Source of the DNA: Corynebacterium meitnerae
GTDB taxonomy: Bacteria; Actinomycetota; Actinomycetes; Mycobacteriales; Mycobacteriaceae
DNA length: 52,476 nt
Assembly: GCF_027570075.1 (NCBI RefSeq)
Contig: NZ_JAKMUS010000017.1
Coordinates: forward strand, 1 to 52,476
Reading direction: 5' to 3'
Part shown: in pieces, positions 41,112 through 49,952 of the stretch
How positions within the stretch are numbered: the stretch's first letter is position 1
Layout of the letters: each line of letters begins with the position of its first letter
The notes under the pieces: model-generated
Databases searched by the model: none
What the model was told of the DNA's origin: nothing
Seen by the model: only the letters and a program-made list of their open reading frames with translations
Position numbers and translations under genes: made by a program

Positions 41112-43337
41112 TTAGCGAGAGCCACCCATGAACGCCTGCCAGAGCGCGAAACCACCGCCAAGGCCCAGCAGGGAGAACAGAATTCCGAGCACAACCTTCA
41201 GCGCCGTGCTCTGGCTGGAACCGCCCTCATCATCCTTCTCAGAGGAACCCGACGAGCCCTTGTCCGGCTCAGGCTCCTTGGTCGGCGGCGCCTGAGTGGT
41301 AGTGGTCGGCGTCGTCGGGGTTGGCTCCTGGGTAGGACGCGCCTTCACCGGAACGGTGATCTTCAGCTCATCCTTGGTGCCATCCGGGTAGGTGACCTCA
41401 ATGACGAGGTCCTGGTCACCAGTCTTGTTGAGGTCCGGCTTCTTCTTCCACTCGTACGCGGTGCCACCAGGCAGCTCATCAGCATTATCAACGAAATCCA
41501 GCGGCGCCGGCACCCCATCCTTGGCGTCGATCTCCGACAAGTCCTTCTTAGCCTCAGGCTCGTAGGTTTCGTTGTCCGGGGTTGGCTCTTCCGGCTCTTC
41601 CGGCTCCGGGGTTGGCTCGGTGGTCGGATCCTCCGGCTCTGGGCTGGGCTCAGGGGTTGGCTCGGTGGTCGGCTCCGTAGTCGGTTCCTCTGGCTCGGGA
41701 GATGGCTCAGGGCTCGGCTCGGTGGTGGGATCCTCCGGCTCCGTCGGCTCCGTCGGCTCCGTGGTGGGATCTTCCGGCTCAGTCGGCTCGGTGGTCGGCT
41801 CTTCCGGCTCCGGCTCCGGCGTCGGCTTCTCCTTCACGGTGAGGGAAGCGGTGGCCTCGCTGGCCTCGAACTTCTCGGCGTCGGTTGGGGTGAACACGGC
41901 CTTGATGGTGCGTTCGCCGGCGTCGGTGAAGGTGTGGTCCAGGGTCGCGGTGCCGTTGTCCACCGGCTGCTCGCCCAGCGAGGTGTCGCGGTCGAAGAAC
42001 TCAACGGTGCCCTCGGCGACGGGGTCGACGGTGGCGGTGAGCTTCACGGACTCGTCAATCTCAGCTTCTGCCGGGACGTCCAGCTTCAGCGTGGTCGGTA
42101 CGGCAACGGCCTTGACGTTGACCGAACCGGCACCCATGGCGTTGCTTGCGCCCTCGGTGGTGCTGGTGAATTCGACGGTGATGGGCAGGTGACCAGCCTC
42201 GTCGAAGGTGACGTTCTCCGCCACAGCCTTGCCATTCTCAACTGGCGCGGAGGCGATCTCCTCGCCGTTGTGCTTGAACACCACGGTGCCCTTCACGTCA
42301 GCTGGCGTGACCTCAGCGGTCAGGGTGCCCGGCTCACGCTGGAGGAATTCCTGGTTCTCCACCAGCTTCACAATGGAGGCACCGCGGACGTTGCGGTCCG
42401 GAAGCTTCGGTGCAACAACGCGGAAGGCTGCGTTGTCCATGCGTCGCAGGTAGTGGTTCGTCTTGTTGTAAAACTTGTAGTACCCAAACTGGGGAACGTA
42501 CACACCTGGGGCCTCAGGTGCCCGGAATGCACCCTCGATCTGCATGTCACGGTTGAAATAGAGGTCCGTGACATTGATGCCAAAGTACCCCGGGTTGACA
42601 CGCGGATTACCGCTGGTTCCCCACGCTGAGCCGGAATCACGTCCCGTCTTGGTGGCTGTGCCATCAGCAGTGCCACGAGTGGTCACTTCATTCGCACCCG
42701 AGTCAATTCGTCGAGCACTCTTAAATTCAGCTCCGACGGGCGGATTGATGCCAAGTTCATAGATACGAGTGCCAGAAATTGTCCAATTCCCGCGATTGAC
42801 CACCATATTCGCCCACAGCGTGACATCCTGGCCGGGCTGAACAATCAAAGGAGAGCTAACCGTGCGTTCCTGGCCATTGACCTTGGAACGGTAAATATCA
42901 TCCGTATCATCACGCCCAGACCCCTGAAGCATTGGCGGGAGGTCCATCGGCGTGTTGAAGTCACGCGTCACGTCCGCACGCGGGTTGAAACCATCGGCGT
43001 CAACGTAGCGGGCAGTAACGGTGTGGTTGAGGTAGGACTTCGGGGAGATACGCACCGAGGCGGTGTCGTTGCTGATCTTCACCGGCCCACCTTGGGGGAC
43101 GTTGTCCAGGAAGAACTGGACGGAGCCGCCGGTGGAGTTGGGCACGGAAACGGTGAACGTTGCGTTCTGACCGAGCTTGATCTCACCAGGGCCGCTGGTG
43201 AAGCTGACGGTCTGCTCCTGCGCCTGGGCGACGGCGGCGGAGAGAACGGAGTTGTCGGGAACGGCCACGGGGGTGATGGCCACGGCCACAGAGGTCAACC
43301 CGGCGATGGCCAGGGACGCAATCCTGTGCTTCTTCAT
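41112..43337 (-). CDS. Surface protein with Ig-like domains, Pro/Glu/Thr stalk and Rib-like module
   Basis: 741 residues. Signal peptide to about residue 40 (cleavage near AQA-QE). Residues 45-125 and 320-500 contain Ig-like (Big_3-type) beta domains (VQFFLDNVPQGGPVKI, GTVVFKHNGEEIASAPVENG, GTVEFFDRDTSLGEQPVDNG). Residues about 506-590 are an EPTTEPTEPE-type stalk of low complexity. A Rib-like module follows (YEPEAKKDLSEIDAKDGVPA to VTYPDGTKDELKITVPVKA), then a Pro/Thr linker and a membrane helix (VVLGILFSLLGLGGGFALW) with a short tail. No LPXTG. The ATG at 43337 has AAAGG ten nt upstream. It lies 30 nt after the next surface gene, so they form an operon, and a terminator follows. Confidence 0.87.
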   Translation of the reverse strand: MKKHRIASLAIAGLTSVAVAITPVAVPDNSVLSAAVAQAQEQTVSFTSGPGEIKLGQNATFTVSVPNSTGGSVQFFLDNVPQGGPVKISNDTASVRISPKSYLNHTVTARYVDADGFNPRADVTRDFNTPMDLPPMLQGSGRDDTDDIYRSKVNGQERTVSSPLIVQPGQDVTLWANMVVNRGNWTISGTRIYELGINPPVGAEFKSARRIDSGANEVTTRGTADGTATKTGRDSGSAWGTSGNPRVNPGYFGINVTDLYFNRDMQIEGAFRAPEAPGVYVPQFGYYKFYNKTNHYLRRMDNAAFRVVAPKLPDRNVRGASIVKLVENQEFLQREPGTLTAEVTPADVKGTVVFKHNGEEIASAPVENGKAVAENVTFDEAGHLPITVEFTSTTEGASNAMGAGSVNVKAVAVPTTLKLDVPAEAEIDESVKLTATVDPVAEGTVEFFDRDTSLGEQPVDNGTATLDHTFTDAGERTIKAVFTPTDAEKFEASEATASLTVKEKPTPEPEPEEPTTEPTEPEDPTTEPTEPTEPEDPTTEPSPEPSPEPEEPTTEPTTEPTPEPSPEPEDPTTEPTPEPEEPEEPTPDNETYEPEAKKDLSEIDAKDGVPAPLDFVDNADELPGGTAYEWKKKPDLNKTGDQDLVIEVTYPDGTKDELKITVPVKARPTQEPTPTTPTTTTQAPPTKEPEPDKGSSGSSEKDDEGGSSQSTALKVVLGILFSLLGLGGGFALWQAFMGGSR

Positions 43338-43367
43338 GGTGTGAGGACCTTTCAATGCGAGTGAGAG

Positions 43368-46106
43368 CTAGAACGGGAGGTTGAAGGCATCCTTTGCCCA
43401 GCCGAGGGCGGCGCCGAGGCCGAGGCCGCCGAGCAGGGTGCCGAGGATGATGAAGAGGATGGGGAGGAAGGAGCCAGTGGAGCTCTGGTCGCCCGGCTCA
43501 TTTGGAGTATCAGGGGTATCTGGCGCATCGGTGCCCGGCTCGTCAGTGGTCGGCGGGGTCTCCGGCTCCTCCACGACCGGTGCCGCACCCTTGGTCACAG
43601 TGATCTGGACCGGGTTGGCGTTGCGCTTGCCCACGAGGACAACGTTGGCGGGGGTTCCGCCTTCGCCGACGACGCGGATCTTGGCGGTGGCGCGCTGGCC
43701 TTCGGTGAGCCTGGGTGTGAAGGTGGCTACGCCCTCGGAAGAGGAGGTGGCGGTGTGGGAGGTACCGTCGATAAGCATTTCTACCTGCTCATTCGCGGCG
43801 GGCTTGCCGTCTTCGTCGCGGACGGTCACGCGGACTGGCATCTCCACGTCAATCGCGCCGCGGGTGACGGTCACGCGTGCAGGGGCAGCACCCGGCTGGG
43901 CGGTGACAACAGCGGCCTGCTTGGCGTCGGGGTTGTCTTTCAGCGCGACCTGGAAGGTCTTGTCCTGGCCCTCGGTCACGGTCACGGGGAAGGTCGCGCG
44001 GCCCTTGGGGTCGGTGGTGAGGGTGTGCGCGGAGGCGTCGATAAGCATATCGACGCTCTCCCCAGCCACCAGCGACCCATCAAAATTCTTGACCTCGATG
44101 ATGATCTTCTGCTCCAGCTCCTGCGCCTCCATGACAAGCTGCACGGAGCCCACTCGATCCGAACCGCCGAAGAGCCTGGTGCTCTTGACCGTGTCCGGGG
44201 CGCTGGCGAGCGCAACGTTGAGGTCCAGGTTCTCATTGGACTTCAGCTGGCGCGTGATCACGATGACGCCGTCCTTGTTCACCGTGCCGGTCTCCGGCTC
44301 ACCGTTAATCAGCAGGTCAACCTTGGTTCCTGCGGGGAGGGCATCGCCGGTGATGCGCTTGACGGTGATCTCCGCGCGGCGGGTCACATCGGTCGGTGCC
44401 TCGGGCTCCTCCGGCCCTTCGTCCTTGGACACGGTCAGGAAAAGCTCTGCCTTCGCGGTGCCGCCCGGGGTGAGGGTGACATCAGCGGAAGAAGACTCTT
44501 CAGCGACGAGGTAGACCTTCGCCGGGACGGTGGAACCCTCCGTCACGGTGGTGGTGAACTCAACATTGCCCTGGTCATCGGTGGTGGCGGTGAGGACGTC
44601 ATCGCCCTTCTTCAGCGCCACCTGCGTGCCGGCCGGCGGGACGTTGCCGTTGGTGTCAATCACCGTGACCGACACCTTCGACTCCACCTGCTGCGCTTCC
44701 TTCTGCAGCGTCACCTCAACCGGCGCCGCATCCTTCTTGCCGGTCAGCTCAGCGGTTGCAGTGACGGATTCATCGCCTACGAGAACGACGGTCACGCTTT
44801 CCGACGCATCCTCCAACACCGTCCGCTCCACCACAGCCACGCCGTTGCTGTCGGCCTTGACCACGTCTTCGCCTGCCTTGACCTCTGCACCCGGGATCGG
44901 GTTGCCCAGGTAATCCTTGACCAGCACGCGCAGCGTCGCCGGGTAGGACTTGCGCGGCAGCGTCAACGTTGCGGTGCGCTCCGCCTCCGGCTGCGCCGTG
45001 GCCTGGCCCTTCAGCGTCACCGTCTGCTTCACCTCTGGGTGATCAGCCAGCGCCACCGCCACATCCTTGGTCGCGCCCTCCTTCAAAGTGACCTCCGGCA
45101 GCGACGCAACACCGTTGTCACCCACCGTGATCTTCTGCGCAGCACCGTCGACGGTGATGTCCACCGCCGTGCCCTTGGCCACCGGCTCGCCGTTGTACTT
45201 CAGCACCTTCACCAGCGCCTGCGCCTTGTGGCTGCGCTCCGTGATGGTCACGGCCGGGAAGCTGTCCGAGCGCTTCGTCGCCGTGTCCGAGGCGCTGTCC
45301 CGGTCGGAGAGGCCGCAGCGCGCCATGGCGTGAGCAACTGCATTATTAACGAATGGTCCCTTGACACTTGCTTGTGCGTACATCTGGGCAAAAGCTGATG
45401 TTGGGAACTTGTTGGCATCTGCCGTATCGAAAGATGGCTGGATCTTGCTGCCGGGCGCACCGGTTGCTGTCATCTTCAGACGGATCTTTGGCAGATTCAC
45501 CACGACCATGTCTTCGCCGCCCACCCGCTGCTTCGACGCGGTCAACCCGCCGTGCTTCCAACCTCTGTAACCGCTTTGGGTCCACGTCGCCGGGTTCGAC
45601 TCATTCGGAAGCCCCTTGCCGTACAGACGCAGGCGATTGTTCACGATTTCGTGCTTGACTCGGCTATCCCCGCCCTCAAGGATCACGTCGTTGACTTTAG
45701 CGTTCTTGGGCAAGTCAACCCACACGTTGAGCTGATCCGCATTAGTTACCGTAATGGTGTACGCGCTTGCACTGAGCTGACCAGGCGCGCCAACTGAGCC
45801 AGGGCTAATCACGTAATCAAAATCCGCGTTGGCCTCCACGGTTTCTGGAGCCGTCACGGACGGAGTGAACTTTAACTGTTCATACTTACCAGCGTTATAA
45901 ACACCTTCAGCTAGGCCAGCGAAACTTCTTACTACACCAGCTGATTTATCCTTATCAATCTGCAGGTTGCACGCCATATTGACGGTCATCTGCGTGGTCT
46001 TCATCGGTCCGACTTGTGCTTGTGCCTGGGGCGCGACGAGGATGCCGCCGGCCAGCGCCAGGGCTGTGGTTCCCGCTACGACCGAGCGGGCGAGATGCTT
46101 CAGCAT
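43368..46106 (-). CDS. Large membrane-anchored surface protein with repeated beta modules
   Basis: 912 residues. ATG 46106 has an AGGAGA site 7 nt upstream; signal peptide MLKHLARSVVAGTTALALAG with cleavage near AQA-QV. Residues 30-270 are a unique domain with a Cys pair (MACNLQI and ARCGLSD). From about 280 to 850 there are seven or so modules of roughly 85 residues with an invasin/transthyretin-like look; two of them share the pattern VxMLID-x5-T-x6-G-x-ATF-x4-TEGQ. An acidic Pro/Thr linker (PETPPTTDEPGTDAPDTPDT) precedes the membrane helix (ILFIILGTLLGGLGLGAALG) and a short tail. No sortase signal. A weak HAIR-like site lies upstream at 46179-46199. Probable adhesin or stalk. Confidence 0.85.
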   Translation of the reverse strand: MLKHLARSVVAGTTALALAGGILVAPQAQAQVGPMKTTQMTVNMACNLQIDKDKSAGVVRSFAGLAEGVYNAGKYEQLKFTPSVTAPETVEANADFDYVISPGSVGAPGQLSASAYTITVTNADQLNVWVDLPKNAKVNDVILEGGDSRVKHEIVNNRLRLYGKGLPNESNPATWTQSGYRGWKHGGLTASKQRVGGEDMVVVNLPKIRLKMTATGAPGSKIQPSFDTADANKFPTSAFAQMYAQASVKGPFVNNAVAHAMARCGLSDRDSASDTATKRSDSFPAVTITERSHKAQALVKVLKYNGEPVAKGTAVDITVDGAAQKITVGDNGVASLPEVTLKEGATKDVAVALADHPEVKQTVTLKGQATAQPEAERTATLTLPRKSYPATLRVLVKDYLGNPIPGAEVKAGEDVVKADSNGVAVVERTVLEDASESVTVVLVGDESVTATAELTGKKDAAPVEVTLQKEAQQVESKVSVTVIDTNGNVPPAGTQVALKKGDDVLTATTDDQGNVEFTTTVTEGSTVPAKVYLVAEESSSADVTLTPGGTAKAELFLTVSKDEGPEEPEAPTDVTRRAEITVKRITGDALPAGTKVDLLINGEPETGTVNKDGVIVITRQLKSNENLDLNVALASAPDTVKSTRLFGGSDRVGSVQLVMEAQELEQKIIIEVKNFDGSLVAGESVDMLIDASAHTLTTDPKGRATFPVTVTEGQDKTFQVALKDNPDAKQAAVVTAQPGAAPARVTVTRGAIDVEMPVRVTVRDEDGKPAANEQVEMLIDGTSHTATSSSEGVATFTPRLTEGQRATAKIRVVGEGGTPANVVLVGKRNANPVQITVTKGAAPVVEEPETPPTTDEPGTDAPDTPDTPNEPGDQSSTGSFLPILFIILGTLLGGLGLGAALGWAKDAFNLPF

Positions 46107-46178
46107 TGAGTTTTCTCCTACAGGGGTACAGGGATCTTCACAGCGAACGATAAGGCTCTTCACCCTGAGCTACACTCC

Positions 46179-46199
46179 GAGGAGTAGGTAAAACTCAAG
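46179..46199. promoter_or_regulatory. Partial HAIR-like motif upstream of a surface operon
   Basis: GAGGAGT-aggtaaa-ACTCAAG: one half is the full HAIR half-site (CTTGAGT on the minus strand) and the other matches four of seven bases. The spacing of 7 is right. It lies 73-93 bp upstream of the 912-residue surface gene. Confidence 0.35.
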
Positions 46200-46304
46200 A
46201 ATTCGCCCATTTTTAACCTGGGTTTCGGTATCGGCGCTTGAAGTTAACCGAAGCATACAGGATAGTTTTGTAGCTAAAAATATGGCGCTTGCTTTTCCGC
46301 GCCC

Positions 46305-47114
46305 CTACCCACGACCCAAAAAATCATCCACTGCCGGACGCACGGCAAAACCAATCCCCGCAGCCACGAGAACCAGGCCCACGATGCCCGCGATGACCGC
46401 ACCAATCAGACCATTAATCGACAGCGAGGAACCCGCCGGCACCGAACTGGACTCGCTCTTGCTCTCCGCACACGCGGTCAGCGCCTTGTTGTACGCACCG
46501 ATCGGGCCGGCAACCTGCAGTACGTCGTCACGCATCATGATCTTCACCGAGTGGGTGATGTCCTCTACACCGCCGAACACGCTGCCCAGGATTCCCGTCA
46601 GACCAAGATCCTTAAGGATCGCCTTCAGATCCAACCCCAAGGTCTCACCACGCTGCTTCGCCTCCTCACGGCTGATCACTTCTTCACCCTGGGTGATCAC
46701 ATCCTTGCGCGACGCCTTAATCAGCGCGACGAACATGTTGTAGTTCTTGCGCTCGTACTTCCACAGGCGATCCTGCGCCTTCGCCACCTCGGGATCCTTG
46801 GACCAGCCGTACGGATCGTCGGCAGTTTTCGCCCACGTCACATACACATCCACATCTTCTTTACGCTGCTCCTGCGAGTAGCGTGCCGTGGATTCCTTCT
46901 CACCCAGCGTCTTCACCAGCTGATCCGCGAGCAGGCCGTACACATTCTTGTACGCCTCATTGATCCGCTCCTGATCCCGTTCAGTGAAGGAGATCGTGCA
47001 CTTATCCGTCTCCTTGTTGTAATCGACGGTATAGGCCTGCGCGGGAACAGCAACAGCACCAGTGACAACAGCAGCGGCGGTAGCAGCAGCCACCGCAGAA
47101 CGACGAATAAACAC
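46305..47114 (-). CDS. Exported, C-terminally anchored protein, paralogue 1
   Basis: 269 residues from GTG 47114, which is favoured by GGAAAG upstream and by the immediate signal peptide (FIRRSAVAAATAAAVVTGAV, cleavage AQA-YT). The mature part is helical with CTISFTERDQERINEAYKNV near its start and a closing LTACAESK, so the two cysteines probably pair. The C terminus has a membrane helix (INGLIGAVIAGIVGLVLVAA) and a short VRPAVDDFLGRG tail. The gene at 47212 encodes the same plan, so they are paralogues. No function is recognised. Lysine- and acid-rich helices suggest a binding or scaffolding role outside the cell. Confidence 0.78.
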   Translation of the reverse strand: MFIRRSAVAAATAAAVVTGAVAVPAQAYTVDYNKETDKCTISFTERDQERINEAYKNVYGLLADQLVKTLGEKESTARYSQEQRKEDVDVYVTWAKTADDPYGWSKDPEVAKAQDRLWKYERKNYNMFVALIKASRKDVITQGEEVISREEAKQRGETLGLDLKAILKDLGLTGILGSVFGGVEDITHSVKIMMRDDVLQVAGPIGAYNKALTACAESKSESSSVPAGSSLSINGLIGAVIAGIVGLVLVAAGIGFAVRPAVDDFLGRG

Positions 47115-47161
47115 AGAGGAACTCTTTCCTAGAAACCGGACAAAAATCCCTCCCAACATAC

Positions 47162-47197
47162 AAGGGGCGCCGAGCGGTCTCCCACTCGACGCCCCTT
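47162..47197 (-). terminator. Terminator after paralogue 2
   Basis: AAGGGGCG (47162-47169) and CGCCCCTT (47190-47197), with an inner CGAG/CTCG extension interrupted by one unpaired base on each side, form a long stem 14 nt after the stop at 47212, ending in TTG on the minus strand. Confidence 0.7.
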
Positions 47198-47211
47198 AAC
47201 TTCTCAGGTGC

Positions 47212-48057
47212 TTAGCGCAGAACGCCAGCGTTCTTCCAGAAGTTCGTGAAGAAGTCATTCACCAGCGGACCAACCGCCACCGCGATGAATCCCAGGAGAG
47301 CAAGGCCACCCAGGACACCGCCGGCAACAAGACCAATGAACTGGTTCGTGTCCAGGCTGGAGCCCTGCTTGATCTTGCCGCTCGTCGTCTGGCGCTTCTC
47401 GCAAGCAGTGAGTGCCTCTTCGTAGCTCTTGATCGTCGGCTGAATGCGCGGGCCGAGCTTGTTCAGGGCTTCACCGGCCATGTCAGCAGCACCGCTAATA
47501 CTCAGACTGCCAGTGATAATTCCCCACAGACCAGGTGCTACAAAGTCACCCACCTTGACAGCACCAGAACCCTTTCGCTTACCAGCCTCATACGGAGTGA
47601 TCTTCAGGGTCCGCTCTTCCAGAATCGGCTTACGGGATTGCTTCAAGAAGTTGCCGGCCATGTAGTACGGACCAGAGCTCCTGCTTGGATGAATTGTTGC
47701 CAAAATACGCTGCGCAGTCCCGACATCCTTGCCCTTGTACTTGGTGCCAAGGTGCCATGCCAGCGGATCCTTATTCGGATTCTCCTTCGCCCACGGGTAC
47801 CAAATTTCCGCCTGCTCCCTATTCTGGAGCTTCTCAGCAGAAAGGTCCGCGAGAGTCTCGAACAAGAGCTTGTAGGCATTATTAACGTCGTTCTTCTCTT
47901 GCTCAGTGAACTCGAGGATGCACATGCCCTCGCTGTTCCCCGCCTCTTCGTACGTCTGGTAGGTGTTCTCCCACGCGTTCGCGGGGACGACAGCGCTGGC
48001 GCTCACGGCAGCGGTTAGGGCGGTGGCCATCATGGTACGGCGCAGAAAACGGGACAT
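47212..48057 (-). CDS. Exported, C-terminally anchored protein, paralogue 2
   Basis: 281 residues. A GAAAGGA site precedes ATG 48057. Signal peptide MSRFLRRTMMATALTAAVSA with cleavage at ANA-WE. It shares the plan of the 269-residue neighbour: an early Cys in CILEFTEQEKNDVNNAYKLL, a helical middle, a late Cys in ALTACEKRQ, and a C-terminal membrane helix (IGLVAGGVLGGLALLGFIAV) followed by VGPLVNDFFTNFW. Identity is low outside these blocks, so the duplication is old. The genes are separated by a terminator and are therefore expressed independently. Function unknown. Confidence 0.78.
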   Translation of the reverse strand: MSRFLRRTMMATALTAAVSASAVVPANAWENTYQTYEEAGNSEGMCILEFTEQEKNDVNNAYKLLFETLADLSAEKLQNREQAEIWYPWAKENPNKDPLAWHLGTKYKGKDVGTAQRILATIHPSRSSGPYYMAGNFLKQSRKPILEERTLKITPYEAGKRKGSGAVKVGDFVAPGLWGIITGSLSISGAADMAGEALNKLGPRIQPTIKSYEEALTACEKRQTTSGKIKQGSSLDTNQFIGLVAGGVLGGLALLGFIAVAVGPLVNDFFTNFWKNAGVLR

Positions 48058-48425
48058 GACTTGAGTTCCTTTCGTGAGGAAAACTTCGGATTGAAGGGAA
48101 TGCTACGCAACATCCTTTGCCTTGTCAGGGAAACTACAAAATTTTTTGAGCTTCCCAGCAAGGTCCCCTCGCAGTCTCACAGGCGTGGTTAGTCGCGTCT
48201 GGAACGCGCTCAAGAAAAGTCCAGGTCAACTGTGACTCATGTGGCGTGGAATGCGGACGCGACTAACCTGCGCCCAACCCACGCCCAACCCACGCCCAAC
48301 CCACGACCAAAAGGCGAACCCAAGCACGGGCTTGGACCTAACCCCAGATACACGAGGCCGAAATCTGCTGCACAGCAGCATTAGTTTTCATTAGTTTTCG
48401 GGGATGTCTGGCACAATGCACATTT
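48058..48425. other. Divergent intergenic region with inverted and tandem repeats
   Basis: 368 bp between divergent genes. It contains a 13-bp inverted repeat (48187-48199 / 48256-48268) and a tandem 11-bp repeat of the CGCCCAACCCA type (three units, 48271-48303). Promoters for both genes must lie here; only the CACAAT box before the permease is visible. Confidence 0.6.
48187..48268. repeat. 13-bp inverted repeat with 56-bp spacing
   Basis: GGTTAGTCGCGTC (48187-48199) and GACGCGACTAACC (48256-48268) are exact complements. The inner part GTGGTTAGTCGC-like 12-mer also occurs at about 11068-11079 near the 3' end of the single-span gene. Confidence 0.65.
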
Positions 48426-49883
48426 GTGACTAACAAGGGCACCGAAAAGGGCAAGAAGGATTTTGCTGAGACGTTGATTGATTCGGTCGACAAGCAAAGC
48501 GACAAGCAAAGCGACAAGCAAAGCGACAAGCAAAGCGACAAGCAAGTCGGCGAGCAAGTCGATGAGCAGAACGAACAGCAAAGCGACAAGCAAAGCGACA
48601 AACAAAGCGACAAAGAACGCGAGCAGGAGCCGGTGAACCGGGGCGAGAGCATCGACCGGGCGCAGGTGATCGCGGATGACGGCAAGACGGCTGCGGCGTG
48701 GGCGCTGCGGTTCATCGTTGTGGTGATTGCGTCGGTGTTCTTGTTCAAGATCATCGGCTACGTGTGGGTCGGTGTGCTGCCGCTGCTGCTGGCGCTGATT
48801 TTCTGCACGGTGCTGTGGCCGCCGGTGCGGTGGCTGCGCAACCATAAGGTGCCGTCGGCGTTGGCGGTGTTCTTGGTGCTCATCACGTTCTTCGGGGCGA
48901 TTGGTGGGTTGTTCGCGGCGATGGCGCCGATGATCAAATCGCAGTCGGTGGACCTGTACCGCCAGTCGGAGGAGGGCGTGCGCCGGATTCTGAGTTGGGT
49001 GGAAACGTCCTCGCCGGTCGACGTGAACACCGGCCAGATCCAGGAGGCGATGGACAAGGTTGGTGAGTTCGTACGCGGGCAGGCATCCAATATCGCTTCG
49101 GGGGTGGCGAGTGGTGTGGGGGTGGTGACGTCGCTAGGCACGACGCTCGCGCTGATGCTGGTGCTGACCTTCTTCTTCCTCAAAGACGGCGACCGTTTCC
49201 TGCCGTGGCTGCGTAAATACGCTGGCCAGAAGGCTGGCTGGCACCTGTCGGAGGTGCTCATGCGGTCCTGGAATACGCTCGCGGGCTTCATTCGGACGCA
49301 GGCGATCGTGTCCCTGGTTGATGCGATTTTCATCGGCGTTGGCTTGGTCATCCTGGGCGTGCCGCTCGCGCCGGTGCTGGCCGTGTTCACGTTCTTCGGT
49401 GGCTTCATCCCGATCATCGGTGCGTTCACCGCTGGTGCCCTTGCGGTGATTGTGGCGCTGGTGTCCAACGGTCTGACCAACGCGCTGCTGGTGCTGGGTC
49501 TTGTCATTCTGGTGCAGCAGCTGGAGGGCAACGTCCTGTCCCCGATCCTGCAGTCCCGCTCCATGAACATGCACGCCGCGATCGTGCTGCTGTCCGTGGC
49601 GGTGGGTGGCACGATCTTCGGCATCGTGGGTGCGTTCCTGGCTGTGCCGATCGCGGCGGTGTTCGCCGTGTGGTTCCGCTACTGGGCTGAGATGGTGTCC
49701 CTGCGCACTGGGGAGATCACGGTGGATGACATCCAGATTTCCACGCAGGAAAGTCAGTCTTTGGATGGGCGCGAGGCCTACCATGCGGTGCGAGATCGCA
49801 TGCTGTCCATTGGCCGCAAGAAGGACGACAGCGAGGCAGAATACAAGGCAGACAACAAGGCAGAAGCCAAGCAGGACGCTTAA
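48426..49883 (+). CDS. AI-2E family transporter-like permease with KQSD-repeat N terminus
   Basis: 485 residues from GTG 48426. The N-terminal 85 residues are charged and low complexity, with DKQS units encoded by a 12-bp tandem repeat. Residues about 90-430 contain seven or eight membrane helices with the family core GGFIPIIGAFTAGALAVIVA and LVILVQQLEGNVLSPILQSR. This family includes proposed autoinducer-2 exporters and Na+/H+ antiporters; substrate is not known here. No ribosome binding site precedes the GTG, and CACAAT stands about 10 nt upstream, so the mRNA is probably leaderless. A perfect terminator follows. Confidence 0.9.
   Translation: MTNKGTEKGKKDFAETLIDSVDKQSDKQSDKQSDKQSDKQVGEQVDEQNEQQSDKQSDKQSDKEREQEPVNRGESIDRAQVIADDGKTAAAWALRFIVVVIASVFLFKIIGYVWVGVLPLLLALIFCTVLWPPVRWLRNHKVPSALAVFLVLITFFGAIGGLFAAMAPMIKSQSVDLYRQSEEGVRRILSWVETSSPVDVNTGQIQEAMDKVGEFVRGQASNIASGVASGVGVVTSLGTTLALMLVLTFFFLKDGDRFLPWLRKYAGQKAGWHLSEVLMRSWNTLAGFIRTQAIVSLVDAIFIGVGLVILGVPLAPVLAVFTFFGGFIPIIGAFTAGALAVIVALVSNGLTNALLVLGLVILVQQLEGNVLSPILQSRSMNMHAAIVLLSVAVGGTIFGIVGAFLAVPIAAVFAVWFRYWAEMVSLRTGEITVDDIQISTQESQSLDGREAYHAVRDRMLSIGRKKDDSEAEYKADNKAEAKQDA
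48487..48618 (+). repeat. In-frame 12-bp tandem repeat in the permease gene
   Basis: The unit GACAAGCAAAGC, coding DKQS, occurs four times in a row, then after a diverged block three times more. Unit length is a multiple of three, so changes in copy number keep the frame. Confidence 0.9.
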
Positions 49884-49906
49884 CCGCCTCTACGCAAACC
49901 CTTACG

Positions 49907-49934
49907 AAAACGTCAGCCCACGGGCTGACGTTTT
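49907..49934 (+). terminator. Rho-independent terminator after the permease gene
   Basis: AAAACGTCAGCC (49907-49918) and GGCTGACGTTTT (49923-49934) are perfect 12-bp arms with loop CACG and an extended T run. It starts 23 nt after the stop. The symmetrical A/T ends allow bidirectional action. Confidence 0.93.
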
Positions 49935-49952
49935 TCTCTACCCTGGGGTGCC

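Noticed and set aside
24338..48057. Sortase (LPXTG) anchoring of the surface proteins
   Set aside because: No LPxTG-like motif precedes the C-terminal hydrophobic segments, and no sortase gene is in the window.
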